Source: CAJXNP01 sp050305935 (GTDB lineage Bacteria; Bacteroidota; Bacteroidia; Cytophagales; Cyclobacteriaceae). Taken from it: a stretch of 64,000 nt of DNA. A program made the position numbers and the translations under genes. Shown in pieces: positions 9,318 to 17,233 of the stretch. The stretch covers positions 1 through 64,000 of the forward strand of contig JBNLGG010000010.1 of NCBI GenBank assembly GCA_050305935.1, read 5' to 3'. The notes under the pieces were generated by a model. The model was not told where the DNA came from and ran no database searches. It saw nothing but the letters and a program-made list of their open reading frames with translations. Every line of letters begins with the position of its first letter. Position 1 is the first letter of the stretch.

Positions 9318-10883
9318 ATGGAAAGCATATTGACAATTGCTATTACTGCCATAGTGGCTTTGATAGTGGGAGTGTTGATAGGGCGCATATTATTAAAGAG
9401 CGCTCTAAAAGGACTGGAAAAAAAGGCAAAGGAAGATGCAGATCTGATTATCAAAGAGGCTGAATTGAAAGCCGAATCTGTTAAAAAAGACAAAATCCTG
9501 GAAGCACGGGAAAAGTTCCTGAAACTAAAAACCGAATTTGAAGAGGAGGCTAACAAAAAGAAAAACCAGATTATCTCCAACGAAAACAAATTAAAACAGC
9601 GGGAACAACATATCTCGAAGCAAATCGAGCAGAATCAAAGAAAGGAAGCCGAGCTGGACAGCATGAAAGAGAACCTGACAGCCCAATTGGAGATCGTCAA
9701 CAAAAAGAAAAACGAACTCGATAAAATTCGTTTGGAACAGGTATCCGCTTTGGAAAAAATCGCCAACCTTTCAGCTGAAGATGCCAAGCACCAACTGGTA
9801 GAAGCACTTAAAGAAGAAGCCCAATCCAATGCATCGTCTTTCATCAAAGAAATTATGGAAGAGGCCAAACTTTCTGCTACAAAGGAAGCTAAAAAAATCG
9901 TCGTACAGTCTATTCAGCGAACTGCTACTGAAACAGCCATCGAAAACTGCGTTTCAGTCTTTAATATTGAAAGTGATGAAATCAAGGGAAAGATTATCGG
10001 ACGTGAAGGTAGAAACATCAGGGCGTTAGAAGCTGCAACAGGGATCGAGATTATCGTAGATGACACACCGGAGGCTATTATTATTTCTGGCTTCGATCCG
10101 GTGAGAAGGGAAATAGCCAGGCTATCACTTCACAGGCTTGTCTCCGACGGGAGAATTCACCCCGCCAGAATTGAAGAAGTGGTGGCCAAGACTACCAAAA
10201 ATATCGAAGAAGAGATTATTGAAATTGGTGAACGTACGGTGATTGATCTCGGCATTCATGGTGTCCATCCAGAATTAATTAAACTTGTCGGGCGCATGAG
10301 GTTCCGATCTTCGTATGGCCAAAACCTCCTTCAGCACTCCAGGGAGGTGGCAAAGCTTTGCGCTACTATGGCGTCTGAACTTGGCCTAAATCCGAAGCAT
10401 GCCAAGAGGGCAGGGCTGCTTCATGATATCGGTAAAGTATGGCCGGAAGAACCAGAGACTCCGCACGCCATTCTGGGTATGGAGCTGGCAAAGAAATATA
10501 AGGAGCATCCTGACGTGTGCAATGCCATCGGCGCCCACCACGATGAAATCGAGATGACAGCGCTTATTTCACCCATCGTACAAACCTGTGATGCCATCAG
10601 CGGTTCAAGGCCAGGCGCCCGAAGGGAAATCATGGAATCTTATCTTAAACGCCTGAAAGAACTGGAAACACTTGCCCTGAATTTTGAAGGAGTACACAAG
10701 TGTTACGCCATCCAGGCAGGTAGGGAACTGCGCGTAATCGTAGATGCAGAAGCAGTAACTGATACAGAAGCAGGCCAGCTTTCCTTTGATATTAGCCAAA
10801 AAATAGAAAAGGAAATGCAGTACCCTGGCCAGATAAAAGTAACGGTGATCAGGGAAATGCGCTCTGTAGCGTATGCGAAATAA
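9318..10883 (+). CDS. rny: Ribonuclease Y
   Basis: This 521-residue membrane endoribonuclease initiates mRNA decay. An N-terminal transmembrane helix (about residues 4-23) precedes a long charged coiled coil (about 30-195). A KH RNA-binding domain follows (about 215-270, with GKIIGREGRNIRALEAATGIEIIVDD). The HD domain (about 335-430) contains LLQHSREVAKLCA and the metal-binding LLHDIGKVWPEEPETPH. The C-terminal tail IKVTVIREMRSVAYAK is typical. Length and domain order match the family exactly. A strong terminator follows. Confidence 0.98.
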   Translation: MESILTIAITAIVALIVGVLIGRILLKSALKGLEKKAKEDADLIIKEAELKAESVKKDKILEAREKFLKLKTEFEEEANKKKNQIISNENKLKQREQHISKQIEQNQRKEAELDSMKENLTAQLEIVNKKKNELDKIRLEQVSALEKIANLSAEDAKHQLVEALKEEAQSNASSFIKEIMEEAKLSATKEAKKIVVQSIQRTATETAIENCVSVFNIESDEIKGKIIGREGRNIRALEAATGIEIIVDDTPEAIIISGFDPVRREIARLSLHRLVSDGRIHPARIEEVVAKTTKNIEEEIIEIGERTVIDLGIHGVHPELIKLVGRMRFRSSYGQNLLQHSREVAKLCATMASELGLNPKHAKRAGLLHDIGKVWPEEPETPHAILGMELAKKYKEHPDVCNAIGAHHDEIEMTALISPIVQTCDAISGSRPGARREIMESYLKRLKELETLALNFEGVHKCYAIQAGRELRVIVDAEAVTDTEAGQLSFDISQKIEKEMQYPGQIKVTVIREMRSVAYAK

Positions 10884-10900
10884 ACAACAGACATTATCAT

Positions 10901-10940
10901 AAAAAGAGAGGCCCGGATTCAAATCCTGGCCTCTCTTTTT
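10901..10940. terminator. Bidirectional terminator between rny and ferritin
   Basis: A perfect 13-bp inverted repeat (AAAAAGAGAGGCC at 10901-10913, GGCCTCTCTTTTT at 10928-10940) has A-rich and T-rich flanks. It can end rny on the plus strand and the convergent ferritin gene on the minus strand. Confidence 0.9.
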
Positions 10941-10962
10941 TATTACATTACAGAACTCCGTT

Positions 10963-11526
10963 TTATACTCCTGCCTCACCACCCATCGTCTGGGCAGCAG
11001 AGCCCTTGCCTTCCAGCTTGGCTATTTCCTGATCAATTGTCCACAATCCTATTCCTTCCTCCCCGATGATATCAAATAATTCCAGTGCCCTTCTTGCGAC
11101 CGTCTCTTCCTCACGCTGCTCGGTCACATACCATTGCAAAAAGCTAAAAGTGGCAAAATCCTTTTGTGAAAAGCAATGATCTACCAGGGTATTAATGGAC
11201 TTGGTGACAGCAATTTCATGCTCCAGAATAGTCTCAAACACTTCACGGAGGGACTTGTAACTATGTTTGATTCCGGTGATTTCCGGCTGCAGGGCATGCC
11301 CTCCCGCTTCATTGACATAGCGAATGAGCTTTAGCATGTGCATTCTTTCCTCTTCCGAGTGATTGTAAAGAAACTCTGCGGAATTCTCATAGCCTTTCAT
11401 TTCACACCATGATGCCATCGATAGATAATGTGCCGAAGAAGACCCTTCCATCTCAATCTGACTATTCAATAGTTTTTCAGTATCCTTCAGGAGACTTCTA
11501 TTTTTAGTTACTAATTCTTTTTTCAT
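10963..11526 (-). CDS. ftnA: Ferritin
   Basis: This 187-residue four-helix-bundle iron-storage protein has ferroxidase-centre motifs of bacterial ferritin: QIEMEGSSSAHYLSMASWCE (helix A Glu and Tyr), HSEEERMHMLKLIRYVNEAGG (helix B Glu-x-x-His) and EREEETVARR-like TEQREEETVARRALE (helix D). The N-terminus KKELVTKNRSLLKDTEKLLN is slightly extended over classical FtnA, and the tail ends SAAQTMGGEAGV. It is predicted to oxidise Fe2+ and store ferric oxide in the cytoplasm. Convergent with rny, with a shared terminator. Confidence 0.94.
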   Translation of the reverse strand: MKKELVTKNRSLLKDTEKLLNSQIEMEGSSSAHYLSMASWCEMKGYENSAEFLYNHSEEERMHMLKLIRYVNEAGGHALQPEITGIKHSYKSLREVFETILEHEIAVTKSINTLVDHCFSQKDFATFSFLQWYVTEQREEETVARRALELFDIIGEEGIGLWTIDQEIAKLEGKGSAAQTMGGEAGV

Positions 11527-11679
11527 CTTTGTTGTTTTTTCAATTCACAGCTTATAATTATAACCAATTTGAGTATTAAAAGTTATTGCCAGGACAATTT
11601 GATTTTCATATCGAATTGCAGAAACAATTTTAATTTTATTCCATTTAAAAACAAATATAAATTCATCGCATACATATAA

Positions 11680-12336
11680 ATGACAGAACAATTTTATCAA
11701 AATTCGGAGGTAATATACGTGGGCGACCCTATGTGTTCCTGGTGCTGGGGCATTGTACCCCATCTTAAAAAATTTAAGGCCGAAGTAGAAAGAAAGGGAG
11801 CTGGTTTTTCAATCATCGTCGGAGGTTTACGGCCGGGGGGTGGCGACGACTGGAACCAGGAGATGAAGAACTTTCTCAGGCACCACTGGGAGGAAGTGAA
11901 TAAAAGGAGTGGCCAGCCGTTTGGATATGAATTATTTGAAAAGGACGATTTTAATTACGACACAGAGCCCGCCTGCAGAGCAGTTGTTATTGCCAGAAAT
12001 TTCCTGGGTGAAAGGTTGATAGACTTTTTTGAATCCATCCAGAAGAAATTTTACATGGATTCTGAAGACCCCTCACAGGAAGGGTTTTATCATTCTATTT
12101 GTCAGCAATTCGGCATCCCTTTTGACCGATTCACCGAGCTTTTCACCAGTGATAAAGCCAGGCAAGATACCTATCAGGAATTTTCGCTGAACAGGCAATG
12201 GGGTGTGAGGGGGTTCCCTACTGTATTATTAAGATCAGGTCGGGAACTTCACCTCATCACCAACGGGTATGCGGATTACAGTACCATGGAAGAACGGCTT
12301 GAAATGATTAAAAACCATCTGGAGAAAGCAAAATAG
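11680..12336 (+). CDS. DsbA-family (FrnE-like) thioredoxin-fold protein
   Basis: This 218-residue protein has an N-terminal redox site C19-S-W-C22 (YVGDPMCSWCWGIVPHLKKF), a helical insertion domain, and the cis-Pro motif RGFPTVLLRSG near 183-193. There is no signal peptide, so unlike DsbA itself it should be cytoplasmic. The CSWC site with the DPMCSWCWG context is typical of FrnE/2-hydroxychromene-isomerase-like DsbA relatives. The substrate is unknown. It is divergent from ferritin with a 153-bp AT-rich spacer. Confidence 0.85.
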   Translation: MTEQFYQNSEVIYVGDPMCSWCWGIVPHLKKFKAEVERKGAGFSIIVGGLRPGGGDDWNQEMKNFLRHHWEEVNKRSGQPFGYELFEKDDFNYDTEPACRAVVIARNFLGERLIDFFESIQKKFYMDSEDPSQEGFYHSICQQFGIPFDRFTELFTSDKARQDTYQEFSLNRQWGVRGFPTVLLRSGRELHLITNGYADYSTMEERLEMIKNHLEKAK

Positions 12337-12340
12337 GGGT

Positions 12341-13318
12341 TTATTTAAATAGCTTCTCAAACATTTTTTTCAGCGACCAAAAGCTCCAGGATTTTCTTGG
12401 AGTATCTGCCTCTTTGGCAAATTTCGCCAGTTCATTGGAAAACTCCCTGCACCTGAGGTAGCCAAAAGACTTATGGGGATTTCTTACGCCATTGCACACA
12501 TAATCATTGACAATGGAGAAATCGCGGGCCTTGACTCCAAACTCATTTTCGATGAAATCATCTTGCAGCGTATGGTCAAATGCAATCCGGTCATCAGGAT
12601 CAGAAAAATTCAGCCACTGGCCGACAATGCCGGGAGGAGCGCTCAATTTCTTGTTTCCTGTAAATCTGAAATTCTCGTCTTCGGCGATTTTGCTGATAAT
12701 GAACGGAAGCCCCAGCGGCGACCCCATGGTGACAAAACTATTTATTTTAATATCGGGACAAATAAATGTCATCACATCGTAGGCGATAATTGACCCCATG
12801 GAATGTGTCACAACCATGATCTCCTTACCGTCATGCTTTTTTATTGCATCAGCAAAACGCGATTTTATTAAGTCCCGTGCCTGGCACCATTTTCCATTTT
12901 CATCTTCGCAATCCCTGGTAAAATAAACGTCCACCTCCCTGAAATACTTTTTAATAATTGCATCCGAGAGAAGGGAATATTTTGGTGTCAGGTCTTTATT
13001 GAGAAAAAATTCATCAAGATGATCCTCCAGATACTGGAACATCTTTCTCTTAAGAGGCTGATTCTCTATTTTGAAATCAGGATTCGCCGGAAGGTATGGT
13101 TCAGATAAATACAAAGGACTGTCAGGTTCCTTTTCGTTAATATCCAAAGCTCCCTCATTCAGGATATCCGCCCAGTAAACCAATTCAAATGTGGGAAGTT
13201 TTATTTCCGGGTTGATGCGGTGCAAGCCATCTTTCAGAGCTGCTTTCCACCATTCCTCTAAAATATCTTTTGGAGGTTTATTCCCTAATCCATGTATTCC
13301 GATAATTACGCTAGGCAT
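12341..13318 (-). CDS. Alpha/beta hydrolase (lipase/esterase-like)
   Basis: This 325-residue cytoplasmic protein starts MPSVIIGIHGLGNKPP, an HG oxyanion-type motif at the first strand. The nucleophile elbow is VVTHSMGSIIAYDVM, with Ser in G/H-x-S-x-G form. A candidate acid lies in the SDPDDRIAFD region, followed by a C-terminal His candidate (NPHKSFGYLRC). Long polar insertions lie between the first strand and the elbow. The substrate cannot be predicted. It converges on the DsbA-like gene with only 4 bp between stops. Confidence 0.75.
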   Translation of the reverse strand: MPSVIIGIHGLGNKPPKDILEEWWKAALKDGLHRINPEIKLPTFELVYWADILNEGALDINEKEPDSPLYLSEPYLPANPDFKIENQPLKRKMFQYLEDHLDEFFLNKDLTPKYSLLSDAIIKKYFREVDVYFTRDCEDENGKWCQARDLIKSRFADAIKKHDGKEIMVVTHSMGSIIAYDVMTFICPDIKINSFVTMGSPLGLPFIISKIAEDENFRFTGNKKLSAPPGIVGQWLNFSDPDDRIAFDHTLQDDFIENEFGVKARDFSIVNDYVCNGVRNPHKSFGYLRCREFSNELAKFAKEADTPRKSWSFWSLKKMFEKLFK

Positions 13319-13647
13319 ATGTCTTTTCCCGAAGAGAACCGCTACAAATTAAAATGGCAATGGGACTTTTACAATCATTGGTACCTGAATTGAGGTAATC
13401 CCAAATAGATCAATAGGAATTTCCAATGCTTGACCATAGAGATATTCTGTTGATCTATTTGGGTTCAATGAATTTAGAACTTATTATCCGGCTCAAGTGA
13501 GAAAGGTAAAAAATGGATTCCACTGAGTCTCAGCGGCGTGCGTAATGCACACTTATAATCACCGGTTAACTTCTTGAAAAACAATGGTTTTTAGTTTATT
13601 TTAAGCTTTCGTAAACACAGATCCATCGATAAAAAATTCCATACACA
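13319..13647. other. Intergenic region at the left edge of the glycan locus
   Basis: These 329 bp have no coding frame I would accept. They hold a perfect 14-bp inverted repeat (13400-13413 and 13450-13463) with a 36-bp spacer, and a shorter GTGC-N5-GCAC palindrome at 13538-13550, about 98 bp before the GH125 start. Nothing else stands out. Confidence 0.6.
13400..13463. repeat. 14-bp perfect inverted repeat, 36-bp spacer
   Basis: CCCAAATAGATCAA (13400-13413) is exactly complementary to TTGATCTATTTGGG (13450-13463). It may be a long hairpin, a paired protein-binding site, or the ends of a tiny non-coding element. No T-run follows, so it is not a normal terminator. Confidence 0.7.
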
Positions 13648-15096
13648 ATGACGACAAGAAGGTCATTTATCAAAACCAGTATGAGCGGGATCGGAGTCAT
13701 GTCCCTACCATTGACTTTTTCCTATGGAGGCATATTCCAGGAAAGTTTTCCTTCCAAAAGACCCGCCAAAAATCAACGAAACTTTGTGAGCAGCGAGGTA
13801 GAGGAAACCATCAGGAAAATGAAGAAAAAAATCGCCGACCCGGAACTCGCCTGGCTCTTTGAAAACTGCTTTCCAAATACGTTAGACACTACGGTACAAT
13901 ACAGCAATGCAGGCGACGAACCGGACACCTTTGTGATCACCGGTGATATCGACGCCATGTGGCTCCGCGATTCTACGGCGCAGGTGTGGCCATATCTGCC
14001 CCTGTTAAAAAAAGATAAGGAGTTGCAAAGCCTCATCAAAGGCCTGATTTTCAGACAAGCAAAATGCATTCAGCTTGACCCTTATGCAAACGCATTTTAC
14101 AAAACTGCCACCGAAGAAGGCGAGTGGAAAGAAGATCTCACTGACATGAAACCAGGTCTGCATGAGCGGAAATGGGAAATTGACTCCCTCTGCTACCCGA
14201 TCAGACTGGCCTATTACTACTGGAAAGAAACCGGGGATACTTCTGTTTTCAATGAAAATTGGCAAATGTCAGTAAATCTGATCTATAAAACCTTCATCGA
14301 ACAGCAGCGAAAGGAAAATGATGGTCCCTACAAGTTCATGAGAGTCACCGAAAAACCAACCGACTCCATGACAGGGAAAGGTTTTGGAAGTCCCATTCGA
14401 CCCAACGGTCTGATTGCCTCGGCTTTCCGACCATCGGACGATGCCACGGTTTTTCTATTTCTTGTCCCCTCCAATTATTTTGCTGTAGCGTCACTACAGC
14501 AATTGGCTGAAATCTATGCTAACGTTTTGCACAAACAATCCGAAAGCGAAAAATTTATGGTGTTGGCAAACGAAGTGAAGGATGCTTTGATGGAACATGC
14601 CATCGTTCGTCATCCAAAGTATGGTGAGATACTGGCTTTCGAAGTGGATGGTTTTGGCAACCACCTGCTCATGGATGACGCCAATATTCCCAGCCTGCTA
14701 TCCCTACCCTATCTGGGTTGTTTAGACGTAAATGATCCTTTATATCAAAATACCAGAAGGTTTGCACTGAACGAAGAAAACCCCTACTTCTCTAAGGGCA
14801 AAGCCGCCGAGGGCATTGGCGGGCCGCATATCGGAAAAGATTTTATCTGGCCAATGAGCATCATTATGAGGGCCATGACCAGCAGTGATAAAGGGGAAGT
14901 TCTGGATTGCCTGAAAACCCTGAAATCCACTCACGCCGGAACGGGCTTTATGCATGAATCTTTTCACAAAGACGATGCTTCTAACTTTACAAGGCATTGG
15001 TTTGCCTGGGTCAACACCTTGTTCGGTGAATTGATCCTGAAGGTAGACAGGGAACATCCGGAGATTCTGATGATGCGGGATATAAATAAAGGTTAA
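13648..15096 (+). CDS. GH125 exo-alpha-1,6-mannosidase, Tat-exported
   Basis: This 482-residue enzyme of family GH125 is predicted to remove the alpha-1,6-linked mannose of N-glycan cores. Family signatures are GDIDAMWLRDSTAQVWPYLPL, EIDSLCYPIRLAYYYWK, GFGSPIRPNGLIASAFRPSDD and GTGFMHESFHKDDASNFTRHWFAW. The N-terminus has a twin-arginine signal (TTRRSFIKTSMSGIGVMSLP), so it is probably folded before export. The other enzymes of the locus use Sec or lipoprotein signals. It runs rightward and converges on the last gene of the susC operon, with the two stop codons overlapping by 3 bp (CDS ends by 4), so it needs its own promoter. Confidence 0.93.
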   Translation: MTTRRSFIKTSMSGIGVMSLPLTFSYGGIFQESFPSKRPAKNQRNFVSSEVEETIRKMKKKIADPELAWLFENCFPNTLDTTVQYSNAGDEPDTFVITGDIDAMWLRDSTAQVWPYLPLLKKDKELQSLIKGLIFRQAKCIQLDPYANAFYKTATEEGEWKEDLTDMKPGLHERKWEIDSLCYPIRLAYYYWKETGDTSVFNENWQMSVNLIYKTFIEQQRKENDGPYKFMRVTEKPTDSMTGKGFGSPIRPNGLIASAFRPSDDATVFLFLVPSNYFAVASLQQLAEIYANVLHKQSESEKFMVLANEVKDALMEHAIVRHPKYGEILAFEVDGFGNHLLMDDANIPSLLSLPYLGCLDVNDPLYQNTRRFALNEENPYFSKGKAAEGIGGPHIGKDFIWPMSIIMRAMTSSDKGEVLDCLKTLKSTHAGTGFMHESFHKDDASNFTRHWFAWVNTLFGELILKVDREHPEILMMRDINKG

Positions 15097-17129
15097 TTAG
15101 GCAAGGTGTTCGATTCAATCCATTTCAAATTGAAGCGATAATAAAGACCGCTGCTCAAAAGGTGAATCATTTTGTCAGGAGTTTGTGTCAATGCCAGGTA
15201 TCCTTTGGGTTCTGCGTGAGTGGCATTCATGGTGAATTCACCTGTCCACGCCCCTCCGCTCAGCATCCTCGCTTTTCCATCTGTCATTAATTTTTTTACC
15301 GGCCAGGTTTTTCCGTCGTCATAGGATAATGCAGCAAACATGCCATACCCTTTAAAAATTTTGCCATCCTGATCAGTGAATTTCATCCCTTCCAGCTCTT
15401 GATCAACCTTCCCAGGGCAGTGGGTAAAGGAGATAAGCAGAATGGGACCTTCCTCCAACCGGTAAAGTACAAGGCGTTGACCGCTATTGATGGGTGGAAA
15501 CTCCGAAGCACGGTAGATCCAGGTTTTTCCCATATCACGGGAAATGCTCATTGGCATTCTTGGTATCCCATCTTTGTCGGGGATGTCATTACTTCTTCCC
15601 AATGCGAGCAGGCTTCCATCTTTTAATTGAACGACTCCTGCGTGGATGCCCGCGATCAACCCACCTGAAGCTCCTTCTCCATAGTCAGGTATTTCCGCAT
15701 CTTCAGCCGGATTTTCCCATCCAATTCCCTGCCTCCGCAAACGAACTACATCTTTACTGATATAAATTACCGTCCCGCCGGCCGGGCCCGGTACGGCGTC
15801 ACATGCCTGGATTAGCCAACCTTCCCGGGTTTCAAACATCCCTGCTATCACCTGATGCCGCATTTTATGTTCAGCGCCCACCAGTACCGGCCTTGACCAG
15901 TTGGCCCCATTGTCATCGCTGTACCTCATGGATATCGCCAGATTTTGCCAATCTCCGGCCGCTTCTATACCATTCACATGGTAAATCACACCCCTTTTGT
16001 CGTGATACAGTGAAGTTCCTGTCATATTTCTGTCGGGTACTTTAAAGAATTCGATGGCGGGTTCCCAGGTTGCTTTTCCCAGTTTTAGCCGGGAAGACAA
16101 GACAGTCATTTCCCGCCCGTGCTCGGCATTGGTAGAAAACCAGGTCGCCAACAGGTCACCGTTTGCACACCAGGTGATTGCGGGTTGATGATTATGCTTA
16201 TAAAATGGAGTGTTTGAACCAACCTGTGGAGAAATGATATATGGAACCGGGTCAGCAAAAAAAGGCATTTTTGCGACTGATTTTTTCCATCTGTATTTCC
16301 GCTGAGAAATGTTTCCGAGGGATATAAGCGATGGATTTAAGGTCAGTGGCTCCGTACCGGGCAGCTCTGCCTGAACTACCCGGAAACCGGTGAACCAGTG
16401 CTTGTCTTCGGGCAACATGGCCATCCGGTTGGAAGCACGCAAGTAGTGCACAGGAGTATTATGACTACCACCACGTGTAACCCGGTAGAGGCCGTCGTCA
16501 TATCCTACAGGGTCGGTTTGCACTTTGCCAGGATAAGGCCCGTGCCAGTCGTAACACCATTCCTCCACATTGCCGTGCATGTCGTAAAGCCCCCATTGGT
16601 TTGGAGGCGACTGACCTACTTTAAGAGACACATTCACCGGTTCACGGCTTGTCTTCTGGCTTTTGTGATACACTTCCGGTAATTGATCGCCTGTGTGAAA
16701 ATCCGTGGTGGTTCCAGCGCGACAGACGTACTCCCACTCCGCTTCGGTAGGAAGGCGGTATGTCTTGCCTTCCGTTTTTGAAAGCCATTCACAAAAGGCT
16801 ACAGCATCGTGATAATTAACAAAAACCACCGCCTCATCATCTTCCAATGAAAATCCCCTTTTGCCCCTCAAGTTTCGGTGTGATGGGTCAAATTCTTCAT
16901 ATTGCCAGTTCGTCACTTCTGTGGCAGATATCTTAAAAGACTTCGAAAACACGACCTGATGCACCGGACTTTCATCGAAGTCTTCGCCGCCACGTGACGA
17001 GCCCATTTCGAATTCCCCCACTGGTATTTCGATCATTTTCATACCCAGTGAATTGGTTTCTTGAGGGTATGCATATAACCGAACCAAAAAAAAACCTATG
17101 AGCAAAAGATATGATTTGAGTCTATTCAT
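15093..17129 (-). CDS. Fusion: formylglycine-generating-enzyme-like (SUMF1) domain plus BNR sialidase-like domain
   Basis: This protein of about 678 residues is two domains in one chain. After the signal peptide (MNRLKSYLLLIGFFLVRLYA), the SUMF1/FGE-type fold shows MKMIEIPVGEFEMGSSRGGE, YRLPTEAEWEYVCRAGT, GLYDMHGNVEEWCYDW, RVTRGGSH and GFRVV. The C-terminal part (last ~400 residues) is a beta-propeller with Asp-boxes SDDNGANW, SRDMGKTW and SYDDGKTW, as in BNR/sialidase-like proteins. I do not see a clear FRIP motif, so sialidase activity is plausible but unproven. I chose the ATG at 17129 because it starts a proper signal peptide. A GTG at 17237 overlaps the upstream GH2 stop (GTGA) and would add 36 residues. 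Confidence 0.85.
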   Translation of the reverse strand: MNRLKSYLLLIGFFLVRLYAYPQETNSLGMKMIEIPVGEFEMGSSRGGEDFDESPVHQVVFSKSFKISATEVTNWQYEEFDPSHRNLRGKRGFSLEDDEAVVFVNYHDAVAFCEWLSKTEGKTYRLPTEAEWEYVCRAGTTTDFHTGDQLPEVYHKSQKTSREPVNVSLKVGQSPPNQWGLYDMHGNVEEWCYDWHGPYPGKVQTDPVGYDDGLYRVTRGGSHNTPVHYLRASNRMAMLPEDKHWFTGFRVVQAELPGTEPLTLNPSLISLGNISQRKYRWKKSVAKMPFFADPVPYIISPQVGSNTPFYKHNHQPAITWCANGDLLATWFSTNAEHGREMTVLSSRLKLGKATWEPAIEFFKVPDRNMTGTSLYHDKRGVIYHVNGIEAAGDWQNLAISMRYSDDNGANWSRPVLVGAEHKMRHQVIAGMFETREGWLIQACDAVPGPAGGTVIYISKDVVRLRRQGIGWENPAEDAEIPDYGEGASGGLIAGIHAGVVQLKDGSLLALGRSNDIPDKDGIPRMPMSISRDMGKTWIYRASEFPPINSGQRLVLYRLEEGPILLISFTHCPGKVDQELEGMKFTDQDGKIFKGYGMFAALSYDDGKTWPVKKLMTDGKARMLSGGAWTGEFTMNATHAEPKGYLALTQTPDKMIHLLSSGLYYRFNLKWIESNTLPN

Positions 17130-17233
17130 TTGTTTGGAAAAATGTTTAGAAACAAAAACATGAAATACTTTTTTGAACAAATGCCCGAATAAAAAAATCA
17201 TTGAACTCACAAAAACTTTCGGAAAAACGCTAA

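Noticed and set aside
13538..13550. GTGC-N5-GCAC palindrome upstream of GH125 as a fifth LacI operator
   Set aside because: The arms are only 4 bp and the spacer is 5 bp, unlike the other sites with a 0-2 bp centre; there is not enough support to call it.
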